A stretch of 64,000 nucleotides of DNA from Cryomorphaceae bacterium (GTDB taxonomy: Bacteria; Bacteroidota; Bacteroidia; Flavobacteriales; Schleiferiaceae): positions 1 through 64,000 of the forward strand of contig JAHEGI010000005.1 in the NCBI GenBank assembly GCA_024639785.1, in the 5' to 3' direction. A model generated the notes under the pieces. The model made no database searches. It was not told the DNA's origin and saw only the letters and a program-made list of their open reading frames with translations. Every line of letters begins with the position of its first letter. Within the stretch, counting starts at the first letter, position 1. Position numbers and translations under genes: made by a program. Positions 27,074 to 35,986 of the stretch are shown in pieces.

Positions 27074-28060
27074 ATGGATAGCCGTTTACAGCATTTAGAA
27101 AAACTCGCCCCCGCATTAGAACGCCTATCCAAGGATGAAGCGCTCCTGCTGCAGACGAAAGCCAAGAACCCCTGGTTTACGCCTGATTTTTCCATCCAAG
27201 CCTTGGTGGGCTGGCAGCAGGCCTTGCGTCCTGAGTCCTTGGCAGAATGGGCGAGTCAAATGGGCAGCCCAGGTCCGAAAAATAGCCGCATCCTTGGAGT
27301 GCTATGTGCCGGGAATCTTCCCTTGGTAGGACTTCATGATATCTTGATGGGCTATTTAGCAGGCTGGTCGATCCATTACAAACCATCTTCCGAGGACAAC
27401 GTGCTCTTGCCGGCGGTCGTGGAAGCACTAAAGGCCTTGGATTCGGAGGCAGTTATTGAATCGGTAGAGCGCCTTCAAGGCATTGATGCCTTGTTAGCCA
27501 CGGGAAGCAGCAATACCATGCGCTACTTTGAACATTATTTCCGCCATATTCCGCATGTCCTACGTGGTTCACGCACTTCCGTCGCCGTATTGACAGGAAA
27601 GGAGAGTGACGCCGAATTGGAGGCGCTCGCCAAGGATACCTTCATGTATTTTGGCCGCGGTTGTCGCTCCATCACCCATTTCCTTCTGCCTTTGGAGTAT
27701 GATGTCCAGCGACTCTTTGCCAGCTGGCTGCCCTGGGGGCATTTGGGCCAACATGCAAAATATGGAAGTAACTATGACTACCATCGGGCGCTCTTCATGC
27801 TCAATAAGGAAGCTTTTTTAGAAAATAATTTTGTGCTACTTAGAGAGCATCCTGAGCTGAAGCCCCCTGTGTCCGTTCTTCACTACCAACGCTACACCGA
27901 TTCAGTTGATGCCCAGCAGCGCTTGGCTGCCTTGGAAAATCAAATTCAGTGCGTTCAATCGTCGGAAGGGCCCACTCCTTTTGGGAAAGGACAAGAACCG
28001 GAACTCTGGGATTTTGCAGATGGAGTGAACACCTATGCCTTTCTTCGGGAGCAGAAATAG
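27074..28060 (+). CDS. LuxC-type acyl-CoA reductase
   Basis: A 328-residue protein related to the fatty acyl reductase LuxC (PF05893), an aldehyde-dehydrogenase-fold enzyme that reduces acyl-CoA to aldehyde. Visible motifs are GVLCAGNLPLVGLHDILMGYL, VESVERLQGIDALLATGSSNT, a glycine-rich SRTSVAVLTGKES and YFGRGCRSITHFLLP, where the Cys is the probable nucleophile. The start MDSRLQHLEKL lies 21 bases after the promoter. The gene is common in Bacteroidota without luciferase genes; its substrate there is unclear. It converges on the beta-helix lipoprotein gene. Confidence 0.85.
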   Translation: MDSRLQHLEKLAPALERLSKDEALLLQTKAKNPWFTPDFSIQALVGWQQALRPESLAEWASQMGSPGPKNSRILGVLCAGNLPLVGLHDILMGYLAGWSIHYKPSSEDNVLLPAVVEALKALDSEAVIESVERLQGIDALLATGSSNTMRYFEHYFRHIPHVLRGSRTSVAVLTGKESDAELEALAKDTFMYFGRGCRSITHFLLPLEYDVQRLFASWLPWGHLGQHAKYGSNYDYHRALFMLNKEAFLENNFVLLREHPELKPPVSVLHYQRYTDSVDAQQRLAALENQIQCVQSSEGPTPFGKGQEPELWDFADGVNTYAFLREQK

Positions 28061-28076
28061 GTCCCTTTAGCCTTCG

Positions 28077-29573
28077 TTAAGGCCGTTCGAGCGCCCCTGC
28101 ATCAGGAGTACTCCCCCGAACCAGGCCAAGGGCATCTTGGGGCACGCGAAGCGCTGGACCCATCAACCCAATATTCAAGGCGGCCGATGCCGAATCCAGT
28201 TGAAAATTCCTCGAATCCACCATTACGAACTGAGGATTCGTATTAAACTGGCACTGGTTGAAGAAATTCATGTCCTGCACATCATAGGTAGCCGGAATGG
28301 GGTTGACTTTCAATTTTAGCAGGCATCCTTCGAAGTAGTAGTTGAAGGCCGCCTGATTTCCATAGCCCAGGCCCACTTCGGATTCTTGATTCCCCGTGAT
28401 GATGCAATTCCCAAAATGGGCCTCATTCAATGCGCGATACCGGTAGGTTCCTGTGCCATCGTCATAGCGATTAAACAAGCCAATCGTCGGAGTGGAACGC
28501 GCGGCAGGGAATTGGTTGTGAAAGGTGCAATGATCGGCAGATACACGTCCCCCCAAAGCATACAGTCCATAGAGTCCCGCATGGGCGATGACCGTGTTTT
28601 CGAGCCGGACATGTCCAAAGCCGCTGTAAATGGTTGCTCGACTGAAGTCAGTGAAGAGTGAATTCTGGATCAAAACATTCGCAGGATCTCCTTCGGCCAC
28701 GGAATCACACCGTATGCCCATACTGCCATTTTTCATCCACGTATGATTGACTGAAAGGGTTGCGCCACGTTGGACAAAAATCCCTCCCAGAAGACCGCCC
28801 CACTGCCCTGCGATATCGTCGTAAAAAGGTTCGAGTCGATCGCCTTCAATTTGAATAGGGTTGGCATAGCTGCCCGCATTGGCGGCATCGAAGGTGGCAC
28901 TGCCGCCCGAGGCGATCCAAAGGCCGGATTGGGCATGGAAGTGGATGCGCGCGCCCGCAGCGACATCTAAGGTGGCCCCACTGTCGACCACAACGTAGCC
29001 ATAGATTACATGGGGTTTATCATCGGTCCAAACGGCTTGGGAAGGGAGGATGGAATAGGGAATGCGGATGTCGGCGAATGGCGGCGACTGCGGAATGATG
29101 AGCACCTTGTTAGGATAATGGAAATGTGCATCCCAAGCCAAGGAAACCAGGTCAACGGATTGAGTGATGTTCTTATTCTGGACAACCAAAGAATCCGTGA
29201 ACAGCATTTCGACCGCTCCGGCAGGGGCGGTTACTTCGACAAAAATCCATAGGCTGTCACCTGCTGGTAGGATCAGGTCGCGTACGTCGGGCCCCGCTTG
29301 GCCATCGATATTAAATCGGAAAGGACTCTCGGCGCCGCGTCCTAAGGATACGCGATCGAGCAAGATGGCTTCGTTGCTGGGATTGATTAACCGAAAAGAT
29401 CGAGTAGAGCTACCTACCGTGGAGAAAACAGTATCCAAATACACGGTATCCGTTGAAAAGCGAAGCTCAACCCCGTTCTTTGCCACCACATCGCTAGGCT
29501 GGCATCCTTGGCTCCCGAAAAGAAGAAGCAAGGCGCTAAAAACAAGCGAAATAAAAATGCGATGTGTTTTCAA
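28077..29573 (-). CDS. exported right-handed beta-helix lipoprotein
   Basis: A 498-residue protein. The signal peptide KTHRIFISLVFSALLLLFG leads to a probable lipid-anchored cysteine (GSQGCQPSD). Residues about 30-140 look like an Ig-like surface domain (RFSTDTVYLDTVFSTVG). From about 180 there is a pectin-lyase-like repeat region: GATLDVAAGARIHFHAQSG, GATLSVNHTWMKNGSMGI and HVRLENTVIAHAGLYGLYA. No catalytic site is visible, so surface binding or scaffold is as likely as polysaccharide lyase activity. The only start giving the signal peptide is a TTG at 29573, with no in-frame ATG upstream. Confidence 0.75.
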   Translation of the reverse strand: MKTHRIFISLVFSALLLLFGSQGCQPSDVVAKNGVELRFSTDTVYLDTVFSTVGSSTRSFRLINPSNEAILLDRVSLGRGAESPFRFNIDGQAGPDVRDLILPAGDSLWIFVEVTAPAGAVEMLFTDSLVVQNKNITQSVDLVSLAWDAHFHYPNKVLIIPQSPPFADIRIPYSILPSQAVWTDDKPHVIYGYVVVDSGATLDVAAGARIHFHAQSGLWIASGGSATFDAANAGSYANPIQIEGDRLEPFYDDIAGQWGGLLGGIFVQRGATLSVNHTWMKNGSMGIRCDSVAEGDPANVLIQNSLFTDFSRATIYSGFGHVRLENTVIAHAGLYGLYALGGRVSADHCTFHNQFPAARSTPTIGLFNRYDDGTGTYRYRALNEAHFGNCIITGNQESEVGLGYGNQAAFNYYFEGCLLKLKVNPIPATYDVQDMNFFNQCQFNTNPQFVMVDSRNFQLDSASAALNIGLMGPALRVPQDALGLVRGSTPDAGALERP

Positions 29574-29582
29574 TTCATTCTT

Positions 29583-29590
29583 TACCTTTG
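29583..29590 (+). promoter_or_regulatory. TAnnTTTG -7 element and leader of rpmE2
   Basis: TACCTTTG, exact consensus. The predicted leader of about 50 bases holds small inverted repeats (CCGG-AAA-CCGG at 29603-29613, and AACCG/CGGTT at 29608-29627). A regulatory leader, for example for autoregulation of L31, is possible but not shown. Confidence 0.5.
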
Positions 29591-29643
29591 CGCCCCGCTA
29601 AACCGGAAACCGGGCCAAATCTCGGTTGATAAAATTAGAAGCG

Positions 29644-29895
29644 ATGAAAAACGAAATTCACCCTAGCAACTACCGTGTTTGTGCTTTCAAAGATATGAGC
29701 ACAGGCGACGTAACCCTCATCCGCAGCTGCGCACCAACCAAAGAAATGTTGGATGTTGATGGCACGGAATACCCATTGGTAAAGATGGAAGTATCTTCTT
29801 ACTCTCACCCTTACTACACTGGAAAGCAAAAATTGCTGGATACGGCCGGTCGTGTGGACAAGTTCCGCAACCGTTACGCCAAGTTCTCCAAGTAA
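29644..29895 (+). CDS. rpmE2: 50S ribosomal protein L31, type B
   Basis: An 83-residue ribosomal protein. The N-terminus MKNEIHPSNYRVCAFKDMST and the region KMEVSSYSHPYYTGKQKLLD are the type B L31 signature. The CxxC zinc ligands of type A L31 are absent: only two isolated cysteines remain. Type B forms replace the zinc form under zinc limitation in species with both; in Bacteroidota it is commonly the only copy. The ATG at 29644 is chosen over an in-frame upstream start because it matches the family. The next gene follows after 18 bases. Confidence 0.96.
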   Translation: MKNEIHPSNYRVCAFKDMSTGDVTLIRSCAPTKEMLDVDGTEYPLVKMEVSSYSHPYYTGKQKLLDTAGRVDKFRNRYAKFSK

Positions 29896-29901
29896 TTGGG
29901 C

Positions 29902-29909
29902 TAACTTCG
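29902..29909 (+). promoter_or_regulatory. possible -7 element for the GlmU-like gene
   Basis: TAACTTCG, one mismatch from TAnnTTTG, four bases before the ATG at 29914. It would give a leaderless transcript, but the gene may equally be read through from rpmE2. Confidence 0.3.
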
Positions 29910-29913
29910 GGTC

Positions 29914-31068
29914 ATGGACTTGGTATTCCACGACGGACCCGAACATGCTACGCTGAAGCCGCTCACCTGGACGCGTCCGGTGGCCGACTTGCGTATTGGC
30001 ATCCTCACTATTGCAGAAAAGTGGTCACGCCGATTGGCGTCGACCACTTTTTCTTTTTCTACCCAGGCCCATTTGCAGGCGAAGTTTCCTTTAAGCGAAG
30101 GAGATCTGCACGTGCGTGGGGGGCTTTTGCCGAATGAAGCCCTCCTTCAAGCCATTCATGCGCTTCAAGATGGCCAAAGGCTCATGGCGGGAGATCAATG
30201 GCTTGCTCATCGTCAAGGTGATGCCGCGGTGGAGTTCCAAGGAAGCTTCCAATTGCTTCAGTTCCCCGAGCAAATTTTTGCATGGAATGGCCCTGAGTTA
30301 GAGGCAGATTTTGATCTGCTTACCGCAGGACGCACATCCCAAGCAATTTCTTCGACCAACACCGTGATTGGCGAACGCATCTTTTTAGAGCCAGGAGCCA
30401 AAGTTGAAGCCTGCATTCTCAATTCGACCACGGGACCGATATACCTCGCGGCGGATTCTGAAATTATGGAAGGATCCATCGTACGAGGTGGCTTAGCCTT
30501 GGGCGAGCATAGCCAATTGAAACTAGGCACGAAGGTGTATGGTCCGACGACCGTGGGCCCGCATTCCAAAGTGGGTGGTGAAGTCAATAATTCGGTTATC
30601 TGGGGATATAGTAATAAAGGTCATGATGGCTTTTTGGGCAATGCGGTCCTGGGTCAATGGTGTAACATCGGCGCGGACAGCAACAACTCCAACCTCAAAA
30701 ACAACTACGATGAGGTCAAGCGATGGTCCTATGTGAGTAAGCGTTTTGAACGCACGGGGATGCAGTTTTGCGGTCTCATCATGGGAGATCATAGCAAATG
30801 CGGAATCAACACCATGTTCAATACGGGAACCGTGGTAGGCGTCAACTGCAATATTTATGGAGCAGGCTTTCCACGAAACTTTGTGGCGGACTTTAGTTGG
30901 GGTGGTCCACAGGGAATCACCGAATATAGCATGGTTAAAGCCTTGGCGACGGCGAGCCGCGTCATGGAGCGTCGAGGGATTGCCTTAGACGCGGTGGAAT
31001 CGGACATCTTGTCAGCCATTTTTGCCCAAACGGCAGAATTTCGCGGTGGCACGGCTCTTGCCGATTAA
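29914..31068 (+). CDS. Bacteroidota-type GlmU-like UDP-GlcNAc pyrophosphorylase / acetyltransferase
   Basis: A 384-residue protein with an N-terminal nucleotidyltransferase-like part (LTWTRPVADLRIGILTIAEKW is the family signature) and a C-terminal left-handed beta-helix with hexapeptide repeats (about residues 140-345, for example VIGERIFLEPGAKVEACIL and TVGPHSKVGGEVNNSVIWG). It matches the family TIGR03991, proposed to replace GlmU in UDP-GlcNAc synthesis for peptidoglycan and LPS. That role is inference from the family. lon follows after 8 bases. Confidence 0.88.
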   Translation: MDLVFHDGPEHATLKPLTWTRPVADLRIGILTIAEKWSRRLASTTFSFSTQAHLQAKFPLSEGDLHVRGGLLPNEALLQAIHALQDGQRLMAGDQWLAHRQGDAAVEFQGSFQLLQFPEQIFAWNGPELEADFDLLTAGRTSQAISSTNTVIGERIFLEPGAKVEACILNSTTGPIYLAADSEIMEGSIVRGGLALGEHSQLKLGTKVYGPTTVGPHSKVGGEVNNSVIWGYSNKGHDGFLGNAVLGQWCNIGADSNNSNLKNNYDEVKRWSYVSKRFERTGMQFCGLIMGDHSKCGINTMFNTGTVVGVNCNIYGAGFPRNFVADFSWGGPQGITEYSMVKALATASRVMERRGIALDAVESDILSAIFAQTAEFRGGTALAD

Positions 31069-31076
31069 GCCCCACC

Positions 31077-33512
31077 ATGGAAAGGCCTTCATTCTCACTT
31101 TTGTCCGAAGACACGGACTTTATTCCCTTAATTACCAACGAGGAAGACAATAGTATCCCGGAAAGCGATTTGCTGGAGGATATCGCGTTGTTGCCCTTGC
31201 GCAACACCGTACAGTTCCCCGGAGTGGTTTCCCCCATCACGGCGGGTCGGGACAAAAGCATCAAGTTGGTTCAAGATGCCCAAAAGGGCAAGAAGCTATT
31301 TGGCGTTTTGGCGCAGAAAAATCCCGATACGGAAGAACCTGGGGAGGAAGATCTCCATCGCATCGGTACGCTCGTCCAAATGGTCAAGAGTTTCCGAATG
31401 CCGGATGGAAACATTACGGCGATCCTTCAGGGAAAGCGTCGTTTCCGTATTCTCGAGATCATCGAAACGGAGCCCTATTTACGGGCAAAAGTGGAATACC
31501 TCAGCGAAGAGAGCTTGCCTGATGACACGGAGTTTACGGCCTTGATTCAACATATCCGAGAAATGGCCCTGGAAATCATCCAGGATTCGCCCAATATCCC
31601 AACGGAAGCGCAAATAGCCGTGAAGAATATTGAATCGGATACCTTTTTGATCCACTTTATCGCGAGCAATATGAGCTTGGACGTGGAGAAGAAGCAAGCC
31701 ATTCTTGAAGAAGACAACTTGGTCAAGCGGACCAATGCCGTGCTCAAACATTTGAGCTATGAAAAGCATTTGTTAGAGGTCAAAAATGATATTGCCAACC
31801 GCGTAAGGACCGAATTTGACCAGCAGCAACGCGAATACTTCCTGCAACAGCAGATGAAGACTATTCAGGAGGAATTAGGTGGTGTCAGCAACGAAGCAGA
31901 ACTTGAGGCTATGCGCGAACGCGCGGCCAAAAAGGCCTGGCCTGAAGAAGCCTCCAAGCAATTTGCCAAAGAAATACAGCGCCTGCAGCGAATGAATCCG
32001 CAGGTCCCTGATTATGGCATTCAGCGCAATTATCTGGAACTCATGCTGGACTTGCCTTGGGATACCCTGTCTACGCAGCCGATACAATTGGGTAAAGCGC
32101 GCAAAGTGTTGGACCGGGATCACTTTGGCTTGGAAAAGGTCAAAGAGCGCCTGCTCGAGCACTTGGCGGTACTTCAGTTGAAAGGGGACATGAAAAGTCC
32201 CATTCTATGTTTGTATGGACCTCCTGGGGTTGGTAAGACCTCCCTTGGGAAATCTGTAGCCGAAGCGCTTGGGCGAGAGTATGTGCGGATGTCCCTCGGT
32301 GGATTGCGCGATGAATCGGAAATTCGAGGTCACCGAAAAACGTACATAGGTGCGATGCCGGGTAGAATCTTGCAACTCCTTAAAAAGGCAGGGACGTCCA
32401 ATCCCGTCTTTGTGTTGGATGAAATTGACAAGTTGGGCATGGGCTACCAGGGCGATCCCTCCAGCGCCTTGCTCGAAGTCTTAGATCCCGAACAGAACAA
32501 AACCTTCTATGACAATTTCTTGGAGATGGGCTATGACCTCTCTAAGGTGCTCTTTATCGCAACGGCCAACAACATTGCCGCAGTGCAGCCTGCCTTGCGC
32601 GACCGGATGGAGCTGATTGAAGTCAATGGCTACACGGTGGAGGAAAAGGAGCAAATTGGAAAAAAATACTTGCTGCCAAAGCAACTGCAAGAACATGGCT
32701 TGAAAAAAAATGCCCTCAGCTTGACGAAGCCTCAGTGGAATTTCCTGATTGACCGCTACACGCGCGAGTCAGGGGTGCGGACGCTGGACCGGCATATGGC
32801 CAAGGTGGCCCGAAAGGCGGCCTTAGCTATGGCTGAAGGGAAGGAAATTCAGAGCGATCTGAGCCAGGATCTTCTCCAGGAATGGTTGGGCACGCCTCGC
32901 TTTGATCGCGACCGATATCAAGGAAATGAAGTTGCTGGGGTCGTTACAGGCTTGGCATGGACCCCGGTGGGTGGAGATATCCTCTTCATCGAGACGACCA
33001 TCGCTCCAGGGACGGGCAAATTGAGTATCACCGGCAACTTGGGTGATGTCATGAAGGAATCCGCGACCATCGCCATGGCCTATCTAAAAGCCAATGCGGC
33101 CGCTTATCACTTATCTCCCGATCTGTTTACCAAATGGGACGTGCACATTCACGTTCCCGAAGGGGCGATTCCCAAGGATGGTCCTTCAGCCGGAATTGCA
33201 TTATTGACGGCACTGACCTCTTTGTTTACCCAGCGCAAGGTGAAGAAGGCCCTCGCACTCAGTGGTGAAATCACCCTTCGCGGCAAGGTGCTTCCTGTGG
33301 GCGGTATTCGCGAGAAAATTTTAGCAGCCAAGCGCTCTGGAATTAAAAACATCCTCCTTTGCCAGGACAATGAAAAGGACATCCACGAGATTCCATCGCG
33401 CTATTTGACCGGCTTGAACATCCAGTATGTTCGTGAAATGTCAGAGGTTATCGACCTAGCTGTGAGTGATCAAAAGGTGAAGCATGCCAAGGATTTGCGT
33501 CCCACGACCTAA
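31077..33512 (+). CDS. lon: ATP-dependent protease Lon
   Basis: A cytoplasmic AAA+ serine protease of 811 residues that degrades misfolded and regulatory proteins. The N-terminal LON substrate domain begins after an acidic leader (LPLRNTVQFPGVVSPI). Walker A is GPPGVGKTSLGKSVAEALG from about residue 381, and Walker B is PVFVLDEIDKLG. The catalytic dyad is Ser704 in PKDGPSAGIALL and Lys747 in GGIREKILAAKRSG, the 43-residue spacing known from E. coli. It lies 8 bases after the GlmU-like gene and 9 before porQ. Confidence 0.98.
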   Translation: MERPSFSLLSEDTDFIPLITNEEDNSIPESDLLEDIALLPLRNTVQFPGVVSPITAGRDKSIKLVQDAQKGKKLFGVLAQKNPDTEEPGEEDLHRIGTLVQMVKSFRMPDGNITAILQGKRRFRILEIIETEPYLRAKVEYLSEESLPDDTEFTALIQHIREMALEIIQDSPNIPTEAQIAVKNIESDTFLIHFIASNMSLDVEKKQAILEEDNLVKRTNAVLKHLSYEKHLLEVKNDIANRVRTEFDQQQREYFLQQQMKTIQEELGGVSNEAELEAMRERAAKKAWPEEASKQFAKEIQRLQRMNPQVPDYGIQRNYLELMLDLPWDTLSTQPIQLGKARKVLDRDHFGLEKVKERLLEHLAVLQLKGDMKSPILCLYGPPGVGKTSLGKSVAEALGREYVRMSLGGLRDESEIRGHRKTYIGAMPGRILQLLKKAGTSNPVFVLDEIDKLGMGYQGDPSSALLEVLDPEQNKTFYDNFLEMGYDLSKVLFIATANNIAAVQPALRDRMELIEVNGYTVEEKEQIGKKYLLPKQLQEHGLKKNALSLTKPQWNFLIDRYTRESGVRTLDRHMAKVARKAALAMAEGKEIQSDLSQDLLQEWLGTPRFDRDRYQGNEVAGVVTGLAWTPVGGDILFIETTIAPGTGKLSITGNLGDVMKESATIAMAYLKANAAAYHLSPDLFTKWDVHIHVPEGAIPKDGPSAGIALLTALTSLFTQRKVKKALALSGEITLRGKVLPVGGIREKILAAKRSGIKNILLCQDNEKDIHEIPSRYLTGLNIQYVREMSEVIDLAVSDQKVKHAKDLRPTT

Positions 33513-33521
33513 ATTCCCCCT

Positions 33522-34601
33522 GTGATTCGCCGTCTAACTCTTCTTTGTTTGATGCTGACAGGTTCAGCGATCTATGCTCAGGAAGCTGCTCAAAGTGGCT
33601 GGGCGCACCTGGCACAAGGGGGCTCAGGACGTCTAGTGGGTTTGGGCTGGGATGCCCTAGCGCATCCGGGCGATGTAGGATTTTCTGCATTTAATCCAGC
33701 ACTTCTTCAGCGAGAACATCGAGGAGAATTGAGCCTGACATCGCAAGCCTCCTTGGGCGGCTATGGCAGTGCTTCACTGAGCTATGGTCTGCCTTTGGGT
33801 CGGCGGAAGGACGAGCCGCTAAAGCCCTTGCTTGTGCGTGATGCCCAGCGCGGATGGCGAGTAGCATCGGCCCCCCAATGGTCCTTTGCGATTGGATTGG
33901 ATTATGGAAGCACGGGAGTATTAGACGAGCGGGATGAAGCCGGCGAGTGGATCGGTACGTTTACGGCCGGCCACGTGAGTCCGCGATTTGCCAGCGCGGC
34001 CCATTGGAAGTCTTTTACGGCGGGGATAGGAGGCAAGTGGTCCATGATGAATTTTGGTCCGTATACGGCACAGGCTTTGGCCCTGGATGCGGGCGTGCTT
34101 TGGACGGTAGATTCCGGTCGAACTTCCGTGGGATTGGTACTGCGAAACGCGGGACGAAGTATTGAATACTTTGCAGCTAGTCCTGACGCCTTGCCTTTAG
34201 ATGTGCAATTCGTGCTGTCCCAAAAACTGCGTCATGCTCCATTTCGCTGGAATCTGACGTACAGCCATCTCGAAACGTGGGATTTGCGCTACACGGATCC
34301 TCAGCTTATTACAAAAGATCCACTCAGTGGTGAAGTTACCGTGCGACAAATTTCGATTTGGAATAATGCACTTCGTCACGTGCATCCGAGTGTAGAGGCG
34401 CAATTGGGTGGCCGAATTTTCATTCAAGTCGGCTATGACGTGCGTCGCCAGATGGAGATGCGATTGCCGAGTCGACGAAGCAATCCAGGCCTTAGTTTTG
34501 GCTTCAGTTTACAGACGCGCAAGATGTCCTTTCAATATGGCTCCGCCGTATACCATGTCGCGGGTCGTTTAAATCAATTTACCGTCCTCCGACGTTTTTA
34601 G
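33522..34601 (+). CDS. porQ: type IX secretion system protein PorQ
   Basis: A 359-residue outer-membrane barrel protein of the PorV/PorQ family. The start is GTG: VIRRLTLLCLMLTGSAIYAQ is a good signal peptide. GWAHLAQGGSGRLVGLGWDALAHPGDVGFSAFNPALL is the family N-terminus. In Porphyromonas gingivalis PorQ and PorZ tether the PorU attachment complex at the surface, which processes T9SS cargo; a cargo protein is at 43997-45784. The cmk gene follows after 8 bases, a neighbourhood I recall from other T9SS organisms. Confidence 0.85.
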   Translation: MIRRLTLLCLMLTGSAIYAQEAAQSGWAHLAQGGSGRLVGLGWDALAHPGDVGFSAFNPALLQREHRGELSLTSQASLGGYGSASLSYGLPLGRRKDEPLKPLLVRDAQRGWRVASAPQWSFAIGLDYGSTGVLDERDEAGEWIGTFTAGHVSPRFASAAHWKSFTAGIGGKWSMMNFGPYTAQALALDAGVLWTVDSGRTSVGLVLRNAGRSIEYFAASPDALPLDVQFVLSQKLRHAPFRWNLTYSHLETWDLRYTDPQLITKDPLSGEVTVRQISIWNNALRHVHPSVEAQLGGRIFIQVGYDVRRQMEMRLPSRRSNPGLSFGFSLQTRKMSFQYGSAVYHVAGRLNQFTVLRRF

Positions 34602-34609
34602 CCCTTCCC

Positions 34610-35284
34610 ATGATCATTGCTATAGATGGATTCTCCTCCACCGGAAAAAGTACGGTTGCCAAACGATTAGCGGCTGCCCTAGACTTCATTTATGTGGATA
34701 CGGGAGCCATGTACCGAATGGTGGCATTGACCGCGGTTCGAAATGGCTTGGTGAAAGATGGGGTCCTCCATGAATCCGCTTTATTGGATTTGCTCCCAGG
34801 ATTGACTTTGGGTTTCAGCCGAGGGGAGCACGGAGAGAATCTCGCCGTGCTCAACGGAGAAATTGTGGAAGCAGACATTCGAAGTATGGAGATCAACCGC
34901 ATTGTATCCCGGGTGTCTTCGATCCCTGCGGTGCGCAGACAGCTCGTTGCGCAACAGCAGCGAATGGGTTTGGGTCAAAGCTTGGTGATGGATGGCCGAG
35001 ACATTGGAACGGTCGTTTTCCCGCATGCAGAGCTAAAGATTTTCATGACGGCCGATGCAGACATCCGTGCCGGACGGCGCTTGGAAGAATTACGAGCCAA
35101 AGGCGATCATCTGGTCAGCCTCCAAGAAGTTAAAAGCAATCTCCTTCAACGGGATGCGGAAGATCAGGCCCGGTTGGATTCGCCCTTATTGAAGGCATCG
35201 GACGCCCGGGAACTGGATAATTCACACATCAGCCCGGATGAGGTTTTTCAAACCGCATGGAACTGGGCTAAAGAAAAAATGTAA
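34610..35284 (+). CDS. cmk: cytidylate kinase
   Basis: Phosphorylates CMP and dCMP. It has 224 residues. The P-loop is AIDGFSSTGKSTVAKRLAAAL. YVDTGAMYRMVAL, VVFPHAELKIFMTAD and VMDGRDIGTVV are the standard CMP kinase motifs. A short C-terminal helix ends in WNWAKEKM. It is last in the rightward unit GlmU-like-lon-porQ-cmk and converges on psd, with a weak stem GGCCT/AGGCC (35295-35312) in the gap. Confidence 0.96.
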   Translation: MIIAIDGFSSTGKSTVAKRLAAALDFIYVDTGAMYRMVALTAVRNGLVKDGVLHESALLDLLPGLTLGFSRGEHGENLAVLNGEIVEADIRSMEINRIVSRVSSIPAVRRQLVAQQQRMGLGQSLVMDGRDIGTVVFPHAELKIFMTADADIRAGRRLEELRAKGDHLVSLQEVKSNLLQRDAEDQARLDSPLLKASDARELDNSHISPDEVFQTAWNWAKEKM

Positions 35285-35323
35285 AAGTTCATCGGGCCTG
35301 GTACCCTAGGCCAATAGATAGTT

Positions 35324-35986
35324 TTAGTTCCGCGAAGGAATCCGGGCGATGACGGTTTCGCCACCCCTAGGCTTGTCGCCAATTTTGACGCAGACCTCTG
35401 CATCCAAGGGCAAATAAATGTCCATACGCGAGCCAAATCGAATAAATCCGAATTCGTCTCCTGCTTGGTATTCTTGGCCAGGCTGGCAATACAACGCGAT
35501 TCGACGCGCTACGGCGCCAGCTATCTGACGAAAGAGAACGGGTCCGGTTGCAGCATCATCCACGACGACTGTGGTTCGCTCATTGAGTGTGGAGCTCTTC
35601 GGATGCCATGCCACAAGGTATTTGCCAGGATGGTACTTGGCATAGGTGACCTTTCCTGCGATGGGCACGCGATTGACATGCACATTTAAGGGCGACATAA
35701 AGATGGAAATCATCTTGCGTTGGTCATGAAAACACTCCGTTTCTTCAATTTCTTCGATGAGGACTACTTTTCCGTCAGCGGGAGCAATGACCTCCCCGGA
35801 TGCGGCCACGGTATGGCGAGCTGGGTTTCGGAAAAACTGCAGAACGAGCACATACAATACGAGGGCAAGGACCAAATAGGCCTGCGTTAGCCAGTTAATC
35901 TGAACCCATTGATCTAGGGCGAGGTATGGAAGGCCCAAGACGATGAGGGCAATAAAAAGGGAGCTGCGTCCTTCGCGGTGAATCAT
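35324..35986 (-). CDS. psd: phosphatidylserine decarboxylase (short form)
   Basis: Makes phosphatidylethanolamine from phosphatidylserine. It has 220 residues, the short PSD-A type found in Bacteroidota and archaea. Two hydrophobic segments (LFIALIVLGLPYLALDQWV and LTQAYLVLALVLYVLVLQFF) precede FFRNPAR. IAPADGKVVLIEEIEE and SPLNVHVNRVPIAG are family motifs. The self-cleavage site giving the pyruvoyl group is the Ser in RFGSRMD. It overlaps cdsA by 4 bases; the two steps of PE synthesis are encoded side by side. Confidence 0.95.
   Translation of the reverse strand: MIHREGRSSLFIALIVLGLPYLALDQWVQINWLTQAYLVLALVLYVLVLQFFRNPARHTVAASGEVIAPADGKVVLIEEIEETECFHDQRKMISIFMSPLNVHVNRVPIAGKVTYAKYHPGKYLVAWHPKSSTLNERTTVVVDDAATGPVLFRQIAGAVARRIALYCQPGQEYQAGDEFGFIRFGSRMDIYLPLDAEVCVKIGDKPRGGETVIARIPSRN

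Noticed and set aside
27074-28060. A bioluminescence or lux operon suggested by the LuxC-type reductase.
   Set aside because: No luxA, luxB, luxD or luxE is near. LuxC-like genes are widespread in Bacteroidota without luciferase.
35295-35312. Inverted repeat GGCCT / AGGCC between cmk and psd as a terminator.
   Set aside because: Five base pairs with an 8-base loop and no T-run on either strand; only mentioned in the cmk entry.
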